DNA of 64,000 nt, taken from Kitasatospora kifunensis (GTDB taxonomy: Bacteria; Actinomycetota; Actinomycetes; Streptomycetales; Streptomycetaceae). The position numbers were made by a program, and so were the translations under genes. How positions within the stretch are numbered: position 1 is the stretch's first letter; each line of letters opens with the position of its first letter. The stretch covers positions 4,464,001 to 4,528,000 of the forward strand of contig NZ_JACHJV010000001.1 in assembly GCF_014203855.1 (NCBI RefSeq). Direction: 5' to 3'. The notes below the pieces were generated by a model. The model was given only the letters and a program-made list of their open reading frames with translations. It had not been told where the DNA came from and made no database searches. Below, piece by piece: positions 40,328 through 48,787 of this stretch.

Positions 40328-42082
40328 ATGGACCACAAGAACCTCGCCAGCGGCCTTGGGCCGGACGACCGTAACGTCCTCGATCGCCTGTTGGAGTCCT
40401 TTCCGGAGGGCGACGCGGCAGGCATCAGGAGCTGGCTGCCCGGGGCCGGGAGTGCTGCCACCGACCCGATGGCGCTGCTCGGCGCGCTGGCCGCGGTGGG
40501 CAGTGACCACGCCCGGCCGGTGGACGGCGACCCGCGGGCGATCCGCCGGGTCGGGGTGATCGGCGGGGGGACGGCCGGCTACCTGACCGCGCTCGCGCTC
40601 AAGGCCAAGCGGCCGTGGCTGGACGTGACGCTGGTGGAGTCCACGTCCATCCCGATCATCGGGGTGGGGGAGGCCACCGTCTCCTACTTCACCCTCTTCC
40701 TGCACCACTACCTCGGCATCGACGCCGCGGAGCTGTACGCCCGGGTGCGGCCCACCTGGAAGTTGGGCATCAAGTTCGACTGGGGGCCGGGCTCGGACGC
40801 CTTCATGGGGCCCTTCGACTGGTCGGCCGACTCGGTCGGGCTGGTCGGGGCGATCAAGTCCCACGGCAACATCAACGGTTCGACGCTGGGCTCGGCCATG
40901 ATGGTCGCGGACCGGGCCCCGGTGTACCAGGTCGGGCAGGATCCGGTCTCGCTGATGAAGTACCTGCCGTTCGCCTACCACCTGGACAACGCGCGGCTGG
41001 TCGGCTACCTGACCGAGCTGGCCGAGCGGCGCGGCATCCACCACGTCGAGGCCACCATCGACGACGTGGTGCTCAGCGACGACGAGTGGGTCGACCACGT
41101 GCGCACCGGTGACGGCCGCGACCTGAGCTTCGACCTCTACGTCGACTGCACGGGCTTCCGCTCGCGGCTGCTGGGCCAGGCCCTGAAGACCCCGTACCGC
41201 AGCTTCGGCAGCAGCCTGTTCACCGACCGCGCGGTCACCGGCAACATCGAGCACGGCGGCGACATCGTGCCCTACACCCAGGCCACCACGATGAACGCCG
41301 GCTGGTGCTGGCGCATCCCGACCCGCGAGGACGACCACCGCGGCTACGTCTACTCCTCCGCGGTGATCTCCGACGACGAGGCCGAGCACGAACTCACCAC
41401 CCGCTTCCCCGGGATCAAGAACCCGCGGCTGGTGAAGTTCCGCAGCGGCCGCTACGAGAAGGCCTGGCGCGGCAACGTGGTCGGCATCGGCAACTCCTAC
41501 GGCTTCGTGGAGCCGCTGGAGTCCACCGGCCTGCTGATGATCGCCACCGAGGCGCTCACGCTGGTGTCCACCCTGCCCGCCTCGTGGTCCGACCCGCAGC
41601 CGCGCGACGCGGTCAACATGGGGCTGGCGCAGCACTGGGACGCGATCCGCTGGCTGCTGTCGATCCACTACAAGTTCAACACCCGTCTGGACACGCCGTT
41701 CTGGAAGGAGTGCCGGCAGCTCACCGACGTCTCCGGGTTCCAGCCGCTGCTGGACATCTACGCGGGCGGCGCGCCGCTGTCGCGGCGCAACGCGGTGGTG
41801 CAGGACCTCGCGAACCGGGTGGCCCCCTCGTTCTTCGGCCTGTACGGCATCGACTGCCTGCTGCTCGGCCAGCAGGTGCCGACCCGGCTGCTCGACCTCG
41901 GCGAGCCGCTGGAGCGCTGGCAGGCCCGCAGCCGGGCGGCCGACTCGCTGGTGGCCCGCGCACTGCCCACCCGCCAGGCGCTGGAGGCCTTCGACGCCTT
42001 CCCCGAGCTGAACCGCCAGCTGCTGCAGGACGCGGACAGCTGGGCCGGTCCGCAGATCGCCGAGCGGATGGGGCTGCGCTGA
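40328..42082 (+). CDS. FAD-dependent halogenase (tryptophan-halogenase superfamily)
   Basis: This 584-residue flavin halogenase has the FAD motif GVIGGGTAGYLTA at about residues 76-88, the IGVGEAT loop, the WxWxIP motif as GWCWRIPT near residue 327, and the likely catalytic lysine Lys145 in TWKLGIKF. An N-terminal extension of about 75 residues before the FAD motif is unusual. Phenolic polyketide halogenases of this family act on free or carrier-bound aromatic substrates using FADH2, chloride and O2. A flavin reductase is encoded at 56774, so a chlorinated product is likely. Confidence 0.93.
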   Translation: MDHKNLASGLGPDDRNVLDRLLESFPEGDAAGIRSWLPGAGSAATDPMALLGALAAVGSDHARPVDGDPRAIRRVGVIGGGTAGYLTALALKAKRPWLDVTLVESTSIPIIGVGEATVSYFTLFLHHYLGIDAAELYARVRPTWKLGIKFDWGPGSDAFMGPFDWSADSVGLVGAIKSHGNINGSTLGSAMMVADRAPVYQVGQDPVSLMKYLPFAYHLDNARLVGYLTELAERRGIHHVEATIDDVVLSDDEWVDHVRTGDGRDLSFDLYVDCTGFRSRLLGQALKTPYRSFGSSLFTDRAVTGNIEHGGDIVPYTQATTMNAGWCWRIPTREDDHRGYVYSSAVISDDEAEHELTTRFPGIKNPRLVKFRSGRYEKAWRGNVVGIGNSYGFVEPLESTGLLMIATEALTLVSTLPASWSDPQPRDAVNMGLAQHWDAIRWLLSIHYKFNTRLDTPFWKECRQLTDVSGFQPLLDIYAGGAPLSRRNAVVQDLANRVAPSFFGLYGIDCLLLGQQVPTRLLDLGEPLERWQARSRAADSLVARALPTRQALEAFDAFPELNRQLLQDADSWAGPQIAERMGLR

Positions 42083-42101
42083 CCCGCAGGGCAAGCGCAC
42101 G

Positions 42102-42141
42102 ACGGGCCTGGGCCCCGGCATCGGCCGGGGCCCAGGCCCGT
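42102..42141. terminator. Bidirectional terminator hairpin (first of two)
   Basis: A perfect 18-bp inverted repeat (42102-42119 and 42124-42141) with loop ATCG follows the halogenase. Confidence 0.8.
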
Positions 42142-42176
42142 TTCCGGCTCCGCCCCTGCTCCGGTCCTGGAGCCCA

Positions 42177-42216
42177 AGCGGCCCCCGTCGCACCGGAGTC
42201 GGCGACGGGGGCCGCT
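42177..42216. terminator. Bidirectional terminator hairpin (second of two)
   Basis: A perfect 15-bp inverted repeat (42177-42191 and 42202-42216) lies just before the stop of the convergent O-methyltransferase. Confidence 0.75.
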
Positions 42217-42235
42217 GAGGGCGAGGCGGTCGGCC

Positions 42236-43282
42236 TCAGGCCGCGACGGCTTCCAGGGCGTAGTACAGGAACGGGCAGGGCAGCGGGGTGACCTTGGCCA
42301 GCTTCAGACCGGAGGCGGCGAAGAGCTGCTCGAACTCGGTGAGGGTGCGCTCGCGGCCGGTGGTGACGACCATCATCTCGATGTCGAAGATGGCCGCGCC
42401 CAGGGCCTCCAGCGGGTCCTCGTGCGCCCGGCCCTCGGCGATGACCGAGGTGAAGACCACCACGCGGCCGTTCGCGCCCATCGCGGCACGGCAGTTGTCG
42501 AGGATCTTCTTGCTGGAGTCGTCGTCCCAGTCGTGCAGGATGTTCTTCAGCAGGTAAGCGTCGGCGCCGGCCGGAACGGTGTCGAAGAAGGAGCCGGCCT
42601 GCGTGGCACAGCGGTCGTCCACCCCGGCCTGGGCCAGCACCGCCGGCGCGTCCAGGACACCGTCCGCGGTGTCGAAGACGGTGCCGCGCAGGTGCGGGTT
42701 GGCGGCCAGGATCGCGGCCAGGTGGGTGCCGTTGCCGCCGCCCACGTCGGTCACGTGCTGGAAGGCGCTGAAGTCGAACCCGTTGGTGATCGCCGGCAGT
42801 TGGACCGCGCTGCCGGCACCCATCGCGGAGTGGAAGACGGCGGCCAGCTCCGGGTCGGTCTGGAGCCGGTCGAACAGGCCGGTGCCGTGCACCAGGCCGA
42901 AGGCCGGCTTCCCGGTCCGCACGGACTGCTCCAGCGCGCCCCAGGCCTGCCAGACCGCCGGGGCCGCGTGCATCGCGTCCAGCGGCGCGGCCTGGAGCGG
43001 CGCGTCGGTGCGGTACATGCCGCCGAGCGCGGTGAGGGCGAAGCGCCCCTGGTCGTCGAGGGTCAGCAGGCCGGCGGTGGCGGCGGCGCGCAGCAGGCGC
43101 AGCAGGAAGCCCGGGTGGGCTCCGGTGGCGGTCGCCAACTCCTCGGCGGTCAGGGCCTTCTCGTCGAGCAGGTCGGGGACGCCGAGCCGGGAGGTGGCGC
43201 CGGCGATCTGGTTGAGGGCGAAGCCGAACAGCAGCGGCAGGTACTGCGCTGGCGTGGGCTGGTCGGTGGTGGAACTGCTCAT
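42236..43282 (-). CDS. SAM-dependent O-methyltransferase 2
   Basis: This 348-residue methyltransferase has a dimerisation domain (LLFGFALNQIAGATSRLGVP) and SAM domain (VTDVGGGNGTHLAAIL, LLKNILHDWDDDSSKKIL with the catalytic His, DIEMMVVTTGRERTLTEF). The final FLYYALEAVAA is family-like. It is less related to the other two O-methyltransferases. It lies 55 bases downstream of O-methyltransferase 3 on the same strand, likely one transcript, and should methylate a polyketide hydroxyl. Confidence 0.92.
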   Translation of the reverse strand: MSSSTTDQPTPAQYLPLLFGFALNQIAGATSRLGVPDLLDEKALTAEELATATGAHPGFLLRLLRAAATAGLLTLDDQGRFALTALGGMYRTDAPLQAAPLDAMHAAPAVWQAWGALEQSVRTGKPAFGLVHGTGLFDRLQTDPELAAVFHSAMGAGSAVQLPAITNGFDFSAFQHVTDVGGGNGTHLAAILAANPHLRGTVFDTADGVLDAPAVLAQAGVDDRCATQAGSFFDTVPAGADAYLLKNILHDWDDDSSKKILDNCRAAMGANGRVVVFTSVIAEGRAHEDPLEALGAAIFDIEMMVVTTGRERTLTEFEQLFAASGLKLAKVTPLPCPFLYYALEAVAA

Positions 43283-43337
43283 GGGGGCACTCCCTTGAGG
43301 TGAGGTGGCCGATCGCGGTGCGCGAGGGCCGGTCCGG

Positions 43338-44348
43338 TCAGTCCTTGCGGCAGATGAGGAGCGTGTCGTAGTCGGCGAGCGGCTGGTGCGTCACCGCGGC
43401 GAAGCCCGCGGTCCGCGCCTGCGCGGTGATCTCGGCGACGGTGTACTCGCCGCCGCCGTCGGTGACCAGCAGCATGTTCAGGCTGGCGACCAGGTTCTCG
43501 ATGTCGTCGCTCAGCTCGCCGAGCATCCGGTCGTAGACCAGCAGCGTCCCGCCGGGGTTGACCGCCTGGTACGCCTTGGTCAGCAACTCCTGGCGCTGGG
43601 CGGGGTCCCAGTCGTGCAGGATGTGGCCGAGCACCACGACGTCCGCGGGCGGCAGCGGGTCCCGGAAGAAGTCACCCGGGTGGAAGGTCGCCTGCCCGCT
43701 GCGGCCGATCTCGGCCAGGTGCTCGTGGAAGAACGGCTCCAGCTCCGGCAGGTCGAACAGGTGGGCCGCGAGGCCGGGTCGGGCGGCCATCAGCTGGCCC
43801 AGCAGATGCCCGCGGCAGCCGCCGACGTCGAGCAGCGACCGGTACTCGGTCCCGGCCAGCGCCTCGGTCAGTGCCTGGCCAAGACCCTGGGTCAGGCCGT
43901 CCATCATCCGTACGAAGTGGCCCAGCGCCTGCGGGTCGTGGAGCAGGTCGGTGAAGTCGCCCTTCGCCTGCGGCTGCCCGGTGCGCAGCGCCTCGGTGAG
44001 GTTGCCGTAGACCGGGTAGAGGTTGATGTCGGCTCCCTGCAGGAATCCGCTGACCGAGCCGGGGCGCCCCGGGACGAGGTAGCGGGCGGCGCCCTCGGCG
44101 TTGCGGTAGCGGCCCTCGCCGTCGCGCAGCAGCAGACCGAGCGCGGTGAGCAGTCCGAGGAAGTCGGACAGACCGCGCCCGTGCAGCCCGAGCCGCTCGC
44201 GCAGGTGGGCCGCGGTGGCCGGCTCCTCGTCCAGTACGGCGAACAGGTCCAGCCGTACCGCGGTGAGCAGGGCCTTGGCATCGCAGAACCGGTTGCCGAG
44301 CCGGAGGATGCCGGCCGCGGTGCCGACATCCGGAGCGGTTGCTGTCAT
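43338..44348 (-). CDS. SAM-dependent O-methyltransferase 3
   Basis: This 336-residue protein is a close paralogue of the gene at 29466: both begin with APDVGTAAGILRLGN and FCDAKALLTAV, and share LHGRGL and LHDWDP motifs and the DYDTL end. The SAM motif reads LLDVGGCRGHLLGQL. The pair probably arose by duplication and methylates different positions. The ATG at 44348 is the start with a GGGAGA site. It is transcribed with O-methyltransferase 2. Confidence 0.92.
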   Translation of the reverse strand: MTATAPDVGTAAGILRLGNRFCDAKALLTAVRLDLFAVLDEEPATAAHLRERLGLHGRGLSDFLGLLTALGLLLRDGEGRYRNAEGAARYLVPGRPGSVSGFLQGADINLYPVYGNLTEALRTGQPQAKGDFTDLLHDPQALGHFVRMMDGLTQGLGQALTEALAGTEYRSLLDVGGCRGHLLGQLMAARPGLAAHLFDLPELEPFFHEHLAEIGRSGQATFHPGDFFRDPLPPADVVVLGHILHDWDPAQRQELLTKAYQAVNPGGTLLVYDRMLGELSDDIENLVASLNMLLVTDGGGEYTVAEITAQARTAGFAAVTHQPLADYDTLLICRKD

Positions 44349-44488
44349 GACCGGGTCTCCCTTCTTCCTGTCCTGGTGGTTTCTGTCCTTCGCGTGGGCA
44401 TCCGGCCCGAATCTGGCAGCGCCAAATGGAGGATGGCTAGAGCGCGAGTGATCGGCCTCGCCGCGGTCAACTCCCGTGCGCGCCAAGC

Positions 44489-44517
44489 TCGACCGGGCGT
44501 CAAGTCGGCCCCCAGCG
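44489..44517 (+). promoter_or_regulatory. SARP box of the first P450
   Basis: TCGACCG, TCAAGTC and CCCAGCG occur at exact 11-bp intervals, 57-85 bp upstream of the P450 start. Confidence 0.6.
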
Positions 44518-44573
44518 CCGATGCCGACAGTGGGTGCGGCGCAGTCCTGCCACGGAGACGAGAGAGGTGCCAG

Positions 44574-45770
44574 GTGAGCCCGAAGAGCCCGGTCAGCTAC
44601 CCCTTCCCATGGGCCCCGTCGCCGGACATCCCGGCCGACTGGCGGACCATGCGCGAGGGCCCGTTGCTGGAGATCACCCTTCCCAGCGGTGACCCCGCCC
44701 TGCTGGTCACCCGCTACAAGGACGTCCGGCGGCTCTTTGCCGACGAGCGGCTGAGCCGCAACACGGCCCGCTACCCGGCGTCCAGGATCTCGGCCAACAA
44801 CGACCTGTTCGGCGACCCCGAGATCGACAACGACCCGCCGCGCTACCTGGTGGAGCGCAGCGTGGTCATGCGCGCGTTCAGTGCCCGCAGGCTGGAGGCG
44901 CTGCGCCCGGTGGTGCGGCAGATCACCGCCGATCTGCTGGACGCGATGGAGGCCGGCGGCGAGGGGGCCGAGCTGATGGAGGCCTTCGCCTTCCCGCTGC
45001 CGATCCTGGTGATCTGCCACATGCTGGGTGTCCCGCCGCAGGACCGGGCCAAGTTCCGTGCGCTGATCGACGGTTACCTCTCGGTGAGCGCCCTGCCGGA
45101 CGAGGAGGTGGAGCGCTGCCGGATCCAGTACTGGGACTACCTCAGCGAGCTGATCGCCGCCAAGAAGGCCGAGCCGGGCGACGACCTGATCAGCGAGCTG
45201 ATCTCGATCAGCGAGGAGGACCCGGAGAAGCTGACGGACTACCAGCTCCAGCACTGGGTGAAGACGCTGCTGATCGCGGGGTACGTCACCACCGCCTCGC
45301 AGATCGGCACCGGGATGGCGGTCCTGCTGAACCGCCCGGCGGTCGCCGACGAGCTCAAGGCCGACCTGTCCCTGGTGCCCTCGGCGGTGGAGGAGCTGCT
45401 GCGCTACCAGATCATGGGCACCTCACTGGGCTCGCTGCGCTACGCGATCGACGACATCGACCTGCTGGACGGCACGGTGATCCCCAAGGGCTCCACGGTG
45501 CTGCTCTCGGTGGAGTCCAACATGGACGAGGAGGTCTTCGAGGACGCCACCAAGCTCGACATCCGGCGTCAGGACAACCACCACATGACCTTCGGCGCCG
45601 GGATCCACTTCTGCGCGGGGGCGGCGCTGGCCCGGATGGAGCTCCAGGAGGCGACGGACGGTCTGCTGCGCCGCTTCCCCGGCCTGCGGCTGGCGGTGCG
45701 GGGGGACGAACTGGTGCGCCCGGTCGGCGGGTTCCTGGCCGGCTACGCAGAGATCCCCGTGAGCTGGTGA
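44574..45770 (+). CDS. Cytochrome P450 (first)
   Basis: This 398-residue bacterial P450 has the heme loop FGAGIHFCAGAALARMEL with Cys347 and the EELLRY-type K-helix (VEELLRYQIMG). The I-helix reads IAGYVTTASQ: the Thr pair is kept but the usual acidic residue before it is replaced by Val, which can alter oxygen activation. The GTG at 44574 is preceded by a GAGAGGTG site. A ferredoxin gene follows 6 bases after the stop, so the pair is probably functional. In related pentangular clusters P450s form methylenedioxy bridges or hydroxylate. Confidence 0.92.
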   Translation: MSPKSPVSYPFPWAPSPDIPADWRTMREGPLLEITLPSGDPALLVTRYKDVRRLFADERLSRNTARYPASRISANNDLFGDPEIDNDPPRYLVERSVVMRAFSARRLEALRPVVRQITADLLDAMEAGGEGAELMEAFAFPLPILVICHMLGVPPQDRAKFRALIDGYLSVSALPDEEVERCRIQYWDYLSELIAAKKAEPGDDLISELISISEEDPEKLTDYQLQHWVKTLLIAGYVTTASQIGTGMAVLLNRPAVADELKADLSLVPSAVEELLRYQIMGTSLGSLRYAIDDIDLLDGTVIPKGSTVLLSVESNMDEEVFEDATKLDIRRQDNHHMTFGAGIHFCAGAALARMELQEATDGLLRRFPGLRLAVRGDELVRPVGGFLAGYAEIPVSW

Positions 45771-45776
45771 CGGCCG

Positions 45777-46007
45777 GTGGCTGAGATGCGGGTGACCGCG
45801 GACGGCTCGACCTGCGTGACCAGCAGCCTGTGCGTCTACCGGTTGCCGCAGGTCTTCGACCAGGACGCCGAGGGGCGGGTGGTGGTCCTCGATCCGCAGC
45901 CGCCCGCCGAGTTGCGCCGCGAGTTGCTGCGCGCCAGGCGCGGCTGCCCGACGCGTTCGATCCACCTGGAGGGCGAGGACGTACCGCCGGAGGTGCCGCT
46001 GGGCTGA
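45777..46007 (+). CDS. 3Fe-4S ferredoxin
   Basis: This 76-residue protein matches the small Streptomyces ferredoxins that feed P450s: MRVTADGSTCVTSSLCVYRL with the first Cys pair, FDQDAEGRVVVL, and GCPTRSIHLEG with the last Cys-Pro. The start may be the GTG at 45777 or the ATG at 45786. It follows the P450 stop by 6 bases, so it is its likely electron donor. Confidence 0.88.
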   Translation: MAEMRVTADGSTCVTSSLCVYRLPQVFDQDAEGRVVVLDPQPPAELRRELLRARRGCPTRSIHLEGEDVPPEVPLG

Positions 46008-46026
46008 CTAACACCGGTGGCCGAGG

Positions 46027-46070
46027 AACGGGGTGGGGCGGGGCCGAAGACGGCCCCGCCCCACCCCGTT
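46027..46070. terminator. Bidirectional terminator hairpin
   Basis: A perfect 20-bp inverted repeat (46027-46046 and 46051-46070) with loop AAGA lies between the convergent ferredoxin and MarR genes. Confidence 0.85.
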
Positions 46071-46084
46071 GTGCTGCCCCGGGC

Positions 46085-46573
46085 TCAGGTTTCCTGGGCG
46101 AGCTGCGTGGCGTGCTCGTACTGCTGGTTGGTGGCGAAGCGCAGGAACTCGGTCATCTGGGCGAGGGTGGCGACGTCCAGCGTGCGCAGGTAGTCGGCGC
46201 CCTCCTGGGCGATCGGCGCGAAGATCTCGGCGACCATCGCGTAGCCCTTCTCGGTGGGCTCGACGGTCACCCGCCGCCGGTCGGCGGTGTCCCGCACCCG
46301 GGCCGCGTAGCCGGAACGCTCGAGCCGGTCGATGGCGGTGGTCACGCCGCCGGTGGTCAGGCCGGCCTTGGCCGCCAGCTCGCCGGGGCTCAACGGGGTG
46401 GGGCTGAAGAGCAGTTCCAGGCAGCGCAGGTCGGTGCGGTTGAGCCCCAGCTTGTCGGCGACGCGCTGGTCGAGCGTGTCGGCGGACCGTTGGAACTCCT
46501 GCATCACGTGCCCGAATTCCTCGATCAACCGCTCGCGGGCGTCGGTCGCCCCTTCCTCCTGCTGCGCTGTCAC
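46085..46573 (-). CDS. MarR-family transcriptional regulator
   Basis: This 162-residue regulator has the MarR winged helix (LGLNRTDLRCLELLFSPTPL, SPGELAAKAGLTTGGVTTAI, DRLERSGYAARVRDTADRRR) and a helical C-terminus. MarR proteins repress divergent genes and are released by phenolic ligands. The divergent region toward 46707 carries CTAGAA-type palindromes, its probable operators. It may sense the aromatic product and control the genes from 46707 onward. Confidence 0.9.
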   Translation of the reverse strand: MTAQQEEGATDARERLIEEFGHVMQEFQRSADTLDQRVADKLGLNRTDLRCLELLFSPTPLSPGELAAKAGLTTGGVTTAIDRLERSGYAARVRDTADRRRVTVEPTEKGYAMVAEIFAPIAQEGADYLRTLDVATLAQMTEFLRFATNQQYEHATQLAQET

Positions 46574-46595
46574 GTCGGCTCCTCCCGGGATTCTC

Positions 46596-46625
46596 TTGAC
46601 ATTCTAGCGATCCCCTCCGTACAGT
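46596..46625 (+). promoter_or_regulatory. Sigma-70-type promoter for the beta-rich protein gene
   Basis: TTGACA (46596-46601) and TACAGT (46620-46625) are 18 bp apart, a good match to the vegetative promoter consensus, directed at the gene at 46707. Confidence 0.65.
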
Positions 46626-46640
46626 CTTCTCAAGAGGTCG

Positions 46641-46653
46641 CTAGAAGTTCTAG
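46641..46653. promoter_or_regulatory. Probable MarR operator palindrome
   Basis: CTAGAAGTTCTAG is a perfect palindrome around a central G. Half-sites TTCTAG (46602-46607) and GAACTTCTAG (46676-46685) flank it, so the whole divergent region may be covered by MarR dimers just downstream of the promoter. Confidence 0.65.
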
Positions 46654-46706
46654 TGACTAGATCGCAAACTCATTCGAACTTCTAGTTTCTGCCGAAGGAG
46701 CCCGCC

Positions 46707-47303
46707 ATGACCAGCCTCTCCAAGGCCAGCGCCACCGCCCGCCTGGTGTTCGTCCCGGCGGTGCACCACCTGACGCTCGATGTCGCCACCGAGCTGGAGC
46801 CGCTCTACACCACGAGCTTCGGCGGGCCGGCCTCCCGGGTCACCGACGAGGGCGACGGCACCGTGACCATCACCCGCCGCGGCCCGGTGCACCCCTTCGA
46901 CCTCGCCCGGCGCAGCGCCCACGTGACGCTGAGCCCCGCGGTCGGCTGGGACATCGAGATCCGCGGGGTGGCCACGCACGTGCAGGCCGACCTGACCGGT
47001 CTGCCGCTGCGCTCGCTCACCGTCAGCGGCGGCCTCAGCGACGCCCGGATCGTCCTGCCGCACACCGACCGCGTGGTGCCGGTGCACTTCGAGAGCGGCG
47101 TGCGCAAGCTCACCCTGCTGCGGCCGGTCTCCACCCGCGCCACGCTCCGCGGCGAACGGGGCTTCACCGGCCTCTCGCTGGACGGCCGGTGGGTGGGAAC
47201 CCTGGTCCAGGCCGACTGGCAGAGCGCCGAACCGGCCGAGACCACGCCCGGCTGCTACGACATCACGCTCGCCTCCGGCAGCAACCGCCTCACCATCGCC
47301 TGA
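46707..47303 (+). CDS. Beta-rich protein of unknown function divergent from MarR
   Basis: This 198-residue protein lacks a signal or membrane segment and is a succession of short beta strands (ARLVFVPAVHHLTLDVAT, DGTVTITRRG, GWDIEIRGVATHVQADLTGL, SVSGGLSD-like turns), resembling DUF4097-type adhesin-like beta sheets. It is divergent from MarR with a strong promoter and palindromic operators between. A monooxygenase gene follows 45 bases later, probably in the same transcript. Function is not recognised; a sensor or protective role is only a guess. Confidence 0.65.
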   Translation: MTSLSKASATARLVFVPAVHHLTLDVATELEPLYTTSFGGPASRVTDEGDGTVTITRRGPVHPFDLARRSAHVTLSPAVGWDIEIRGVATHVQADLTGLPLRSLTVSGGLSDARIVLPHTDRVVPVHFESGVRKLTLLRPVSTRATLRGERGFTGLSLDGRWVGTLVQADWQSAEPAETTPGCYDITLASGSNRLTIA

Positions 47304-47348
47304 CCCGTCGAATCCCGCGCACCACCCACCGAACAGGAGAGAACCACC

Positions 47349-48698
47349 ATGTCCACCAAGACCCCCCTGCACGTTCTGGTCATCGGCGCCGGCTTCGGCG
47401 GCCTCACCCTCGCCCACGGGTTGCGGAAGGCCGGTGTGTCCGTCGCGGTCTACGAGAAGCAGCGCAGCCGCACCGACGGCCTCTACGGCTACCGGGTCGG
47501 CATCGACCCGACCGGCAACCGCGCGCTGAAGGACTGCCTGCCGCCCAAGCTCTTCGAGACCTTCCTGGCCACCTGCGCCCGCACCCCGCTCTACTTCAAC
47601 GTCCTGACGGAGAAGAAGCGGCGCACCGCCGCCGTACCGCTGCGCGGTGACGCCGACCTGATCAACTCCGAGCGCTCGGTCTCCCGCCAGACCCTGCGGC
47701 AGGTGCTGCTGACCGGCCTGGAGGACGTCACCCACTTCGACAAGGAGCTCACCCACTACGAGCAGCGCGCGGACGGCACGGTGGTGGCGTACTTCGCGGA
47801 CGGCAGCTCGGCCACCGGTGACGTCCTGGTCGCGGCGGACGGTGCGCACTCCGCGGTGCGCAAGCAGTACCTCCCGCACGCCAAGCTCAAGCCGGCCGGG
47901 ATCACCACCATCGGCGCCAAGGTGCCGATGAGTCCAGAGGCGCTGCGGCTGCTGCCCGTGACCTCGCAGAAGGGTCTGTCGCTGGTCTTCGCCCCCAAGG
48001 GCTTCATGTGCATCTGGCACGTGATGGAGTTCCGCTGGGACGAGCGCGGCGGGATCAAGGACAGCGCCGCGGGCAACGACGCCGAACTGCTGCGGGCCTG
48101 GCCCGGGATGCTGTTCGACAACACCCGGGACTACATCTCCTGGGGCATCTGGGCCTCGGACGACAAGTTCCCCAAGGACGTGCTGAAGCTGCGCGGGCAG
48201 GCCCTGATCGACCTGGTGCTCAAGCTCACCCCCAACTGGCACCCGGACTTCCGCAAGCTGTTCGCCATGGCGGACCCGACCACGCCCTTCCCGCTGCACA
48301 TCGCGACCTCCGAGCCGGTGCCGGCCTGGCAGACCACCAACGTCACGCTGCTGGGCGACGCCATCCACACCATGACCCCCGGCCAGGGAGTGGGGGCCAA
48401 CACCTCGCTGCGCGACGCGATGCTGCTCACCCGGGCGCTGACCTCGGTGCACAACGGTTCGCGCGACCTGCTCGGCGCGATCGGCGAGTACGAGGCCGAG
48501 ATGATCCCCTACGGCTTCGCCCGGGTGAAGGACTCCCTGGCGGAGAACGGCACCAACGGCAACGACCCGCTGCACAAGCCGGTGCTGGGACGGGCCGTGC
48601 TGGCGGGCTCGCGGGCCTACTTCAAGGCCGTCGACAAGATCCCCTCGGTGCAGCGCAAGTTCCTGGACGACCTGTACACCTACCGCGGCGCCGAATAG
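47349..48698 (+). CDS. FAD-dependent monooxygenase (class A, UbiH/PHBH-like) 3
   Basis: This 449-residue flavoprotein has GAGFGGLTLAHGLRKAG near residue 12, VAADGAHSAVRKQYLP, and GDAIHTMTPGQGVGANTSL. It lacks the thioredoxin-like C-terminal domain of the two larger hydroxylases. It is clearly paralogous to the enzyme at 59007 (both share LATCAR, LRQVLLTG, LFDNTRDYI and FPLHI/FAVNI contexts). It likely hydroxylates the polyketide. The terminator hairpin follows. Confidence 0.88.
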   Translation: MSTKTPLHVLVIGAGFGGLTLAHGLRKAGVSVAVYEKQRSRTDGLYGYRVGIDPTGNRALKDCLPPKLFETFLATCARTPLYFNVLTEKKRRTAAVPLRGDADLINSERSVSRQTLRQVLLTGLEDVTHFDKELTHYEQRADGTVVAYFADGSSATGDVLVAADGAHSAVRKQYLPHAKLKPAGITTIGAKVPMSPEALRLLPVTSQKGLSLVFAPKGFMCIWHVMEFRWDERGGIKDSAAGNDAELLRAWPGMLFDNTRDYISWGIWASDDKFPKDVLKLRGQALIDLVLKLTPNWHPDFRKLFAMADPTTPFPLHIATSEPVPAWQTTNVTLLGDAIHTMTPGQGVGANTSLRDAMLLTRALTSVHNGSRDLLGAIGEYEAEMIPYGFARVKDSLAENGTNGNDPLHKPVLGRAVLAGSRAYFKAVDKIPSVQRKFLDDLYTYRGAE

Positions 48699-48719
48699 GC
48701 CCTGAGACGCAGCAGCCGA

Positions 48720-48776
48720 GCCGCCGCGGGCGGGTGGGACAGGCCCAAGTGGCCCGCCCCACCCGCCCGCGGCGGC
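48720..48776. terminator. Bidirectional terminator hairpin
   Basis: A perfect 19-bp inverted repeat (48720-48738 and 48758-48776) with an 19-nt loop lies between the convergent monooxygenase and exporter genes. Confidence 0.8.
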
Positions 48777-48787
48777 CTGGCGTCTGC

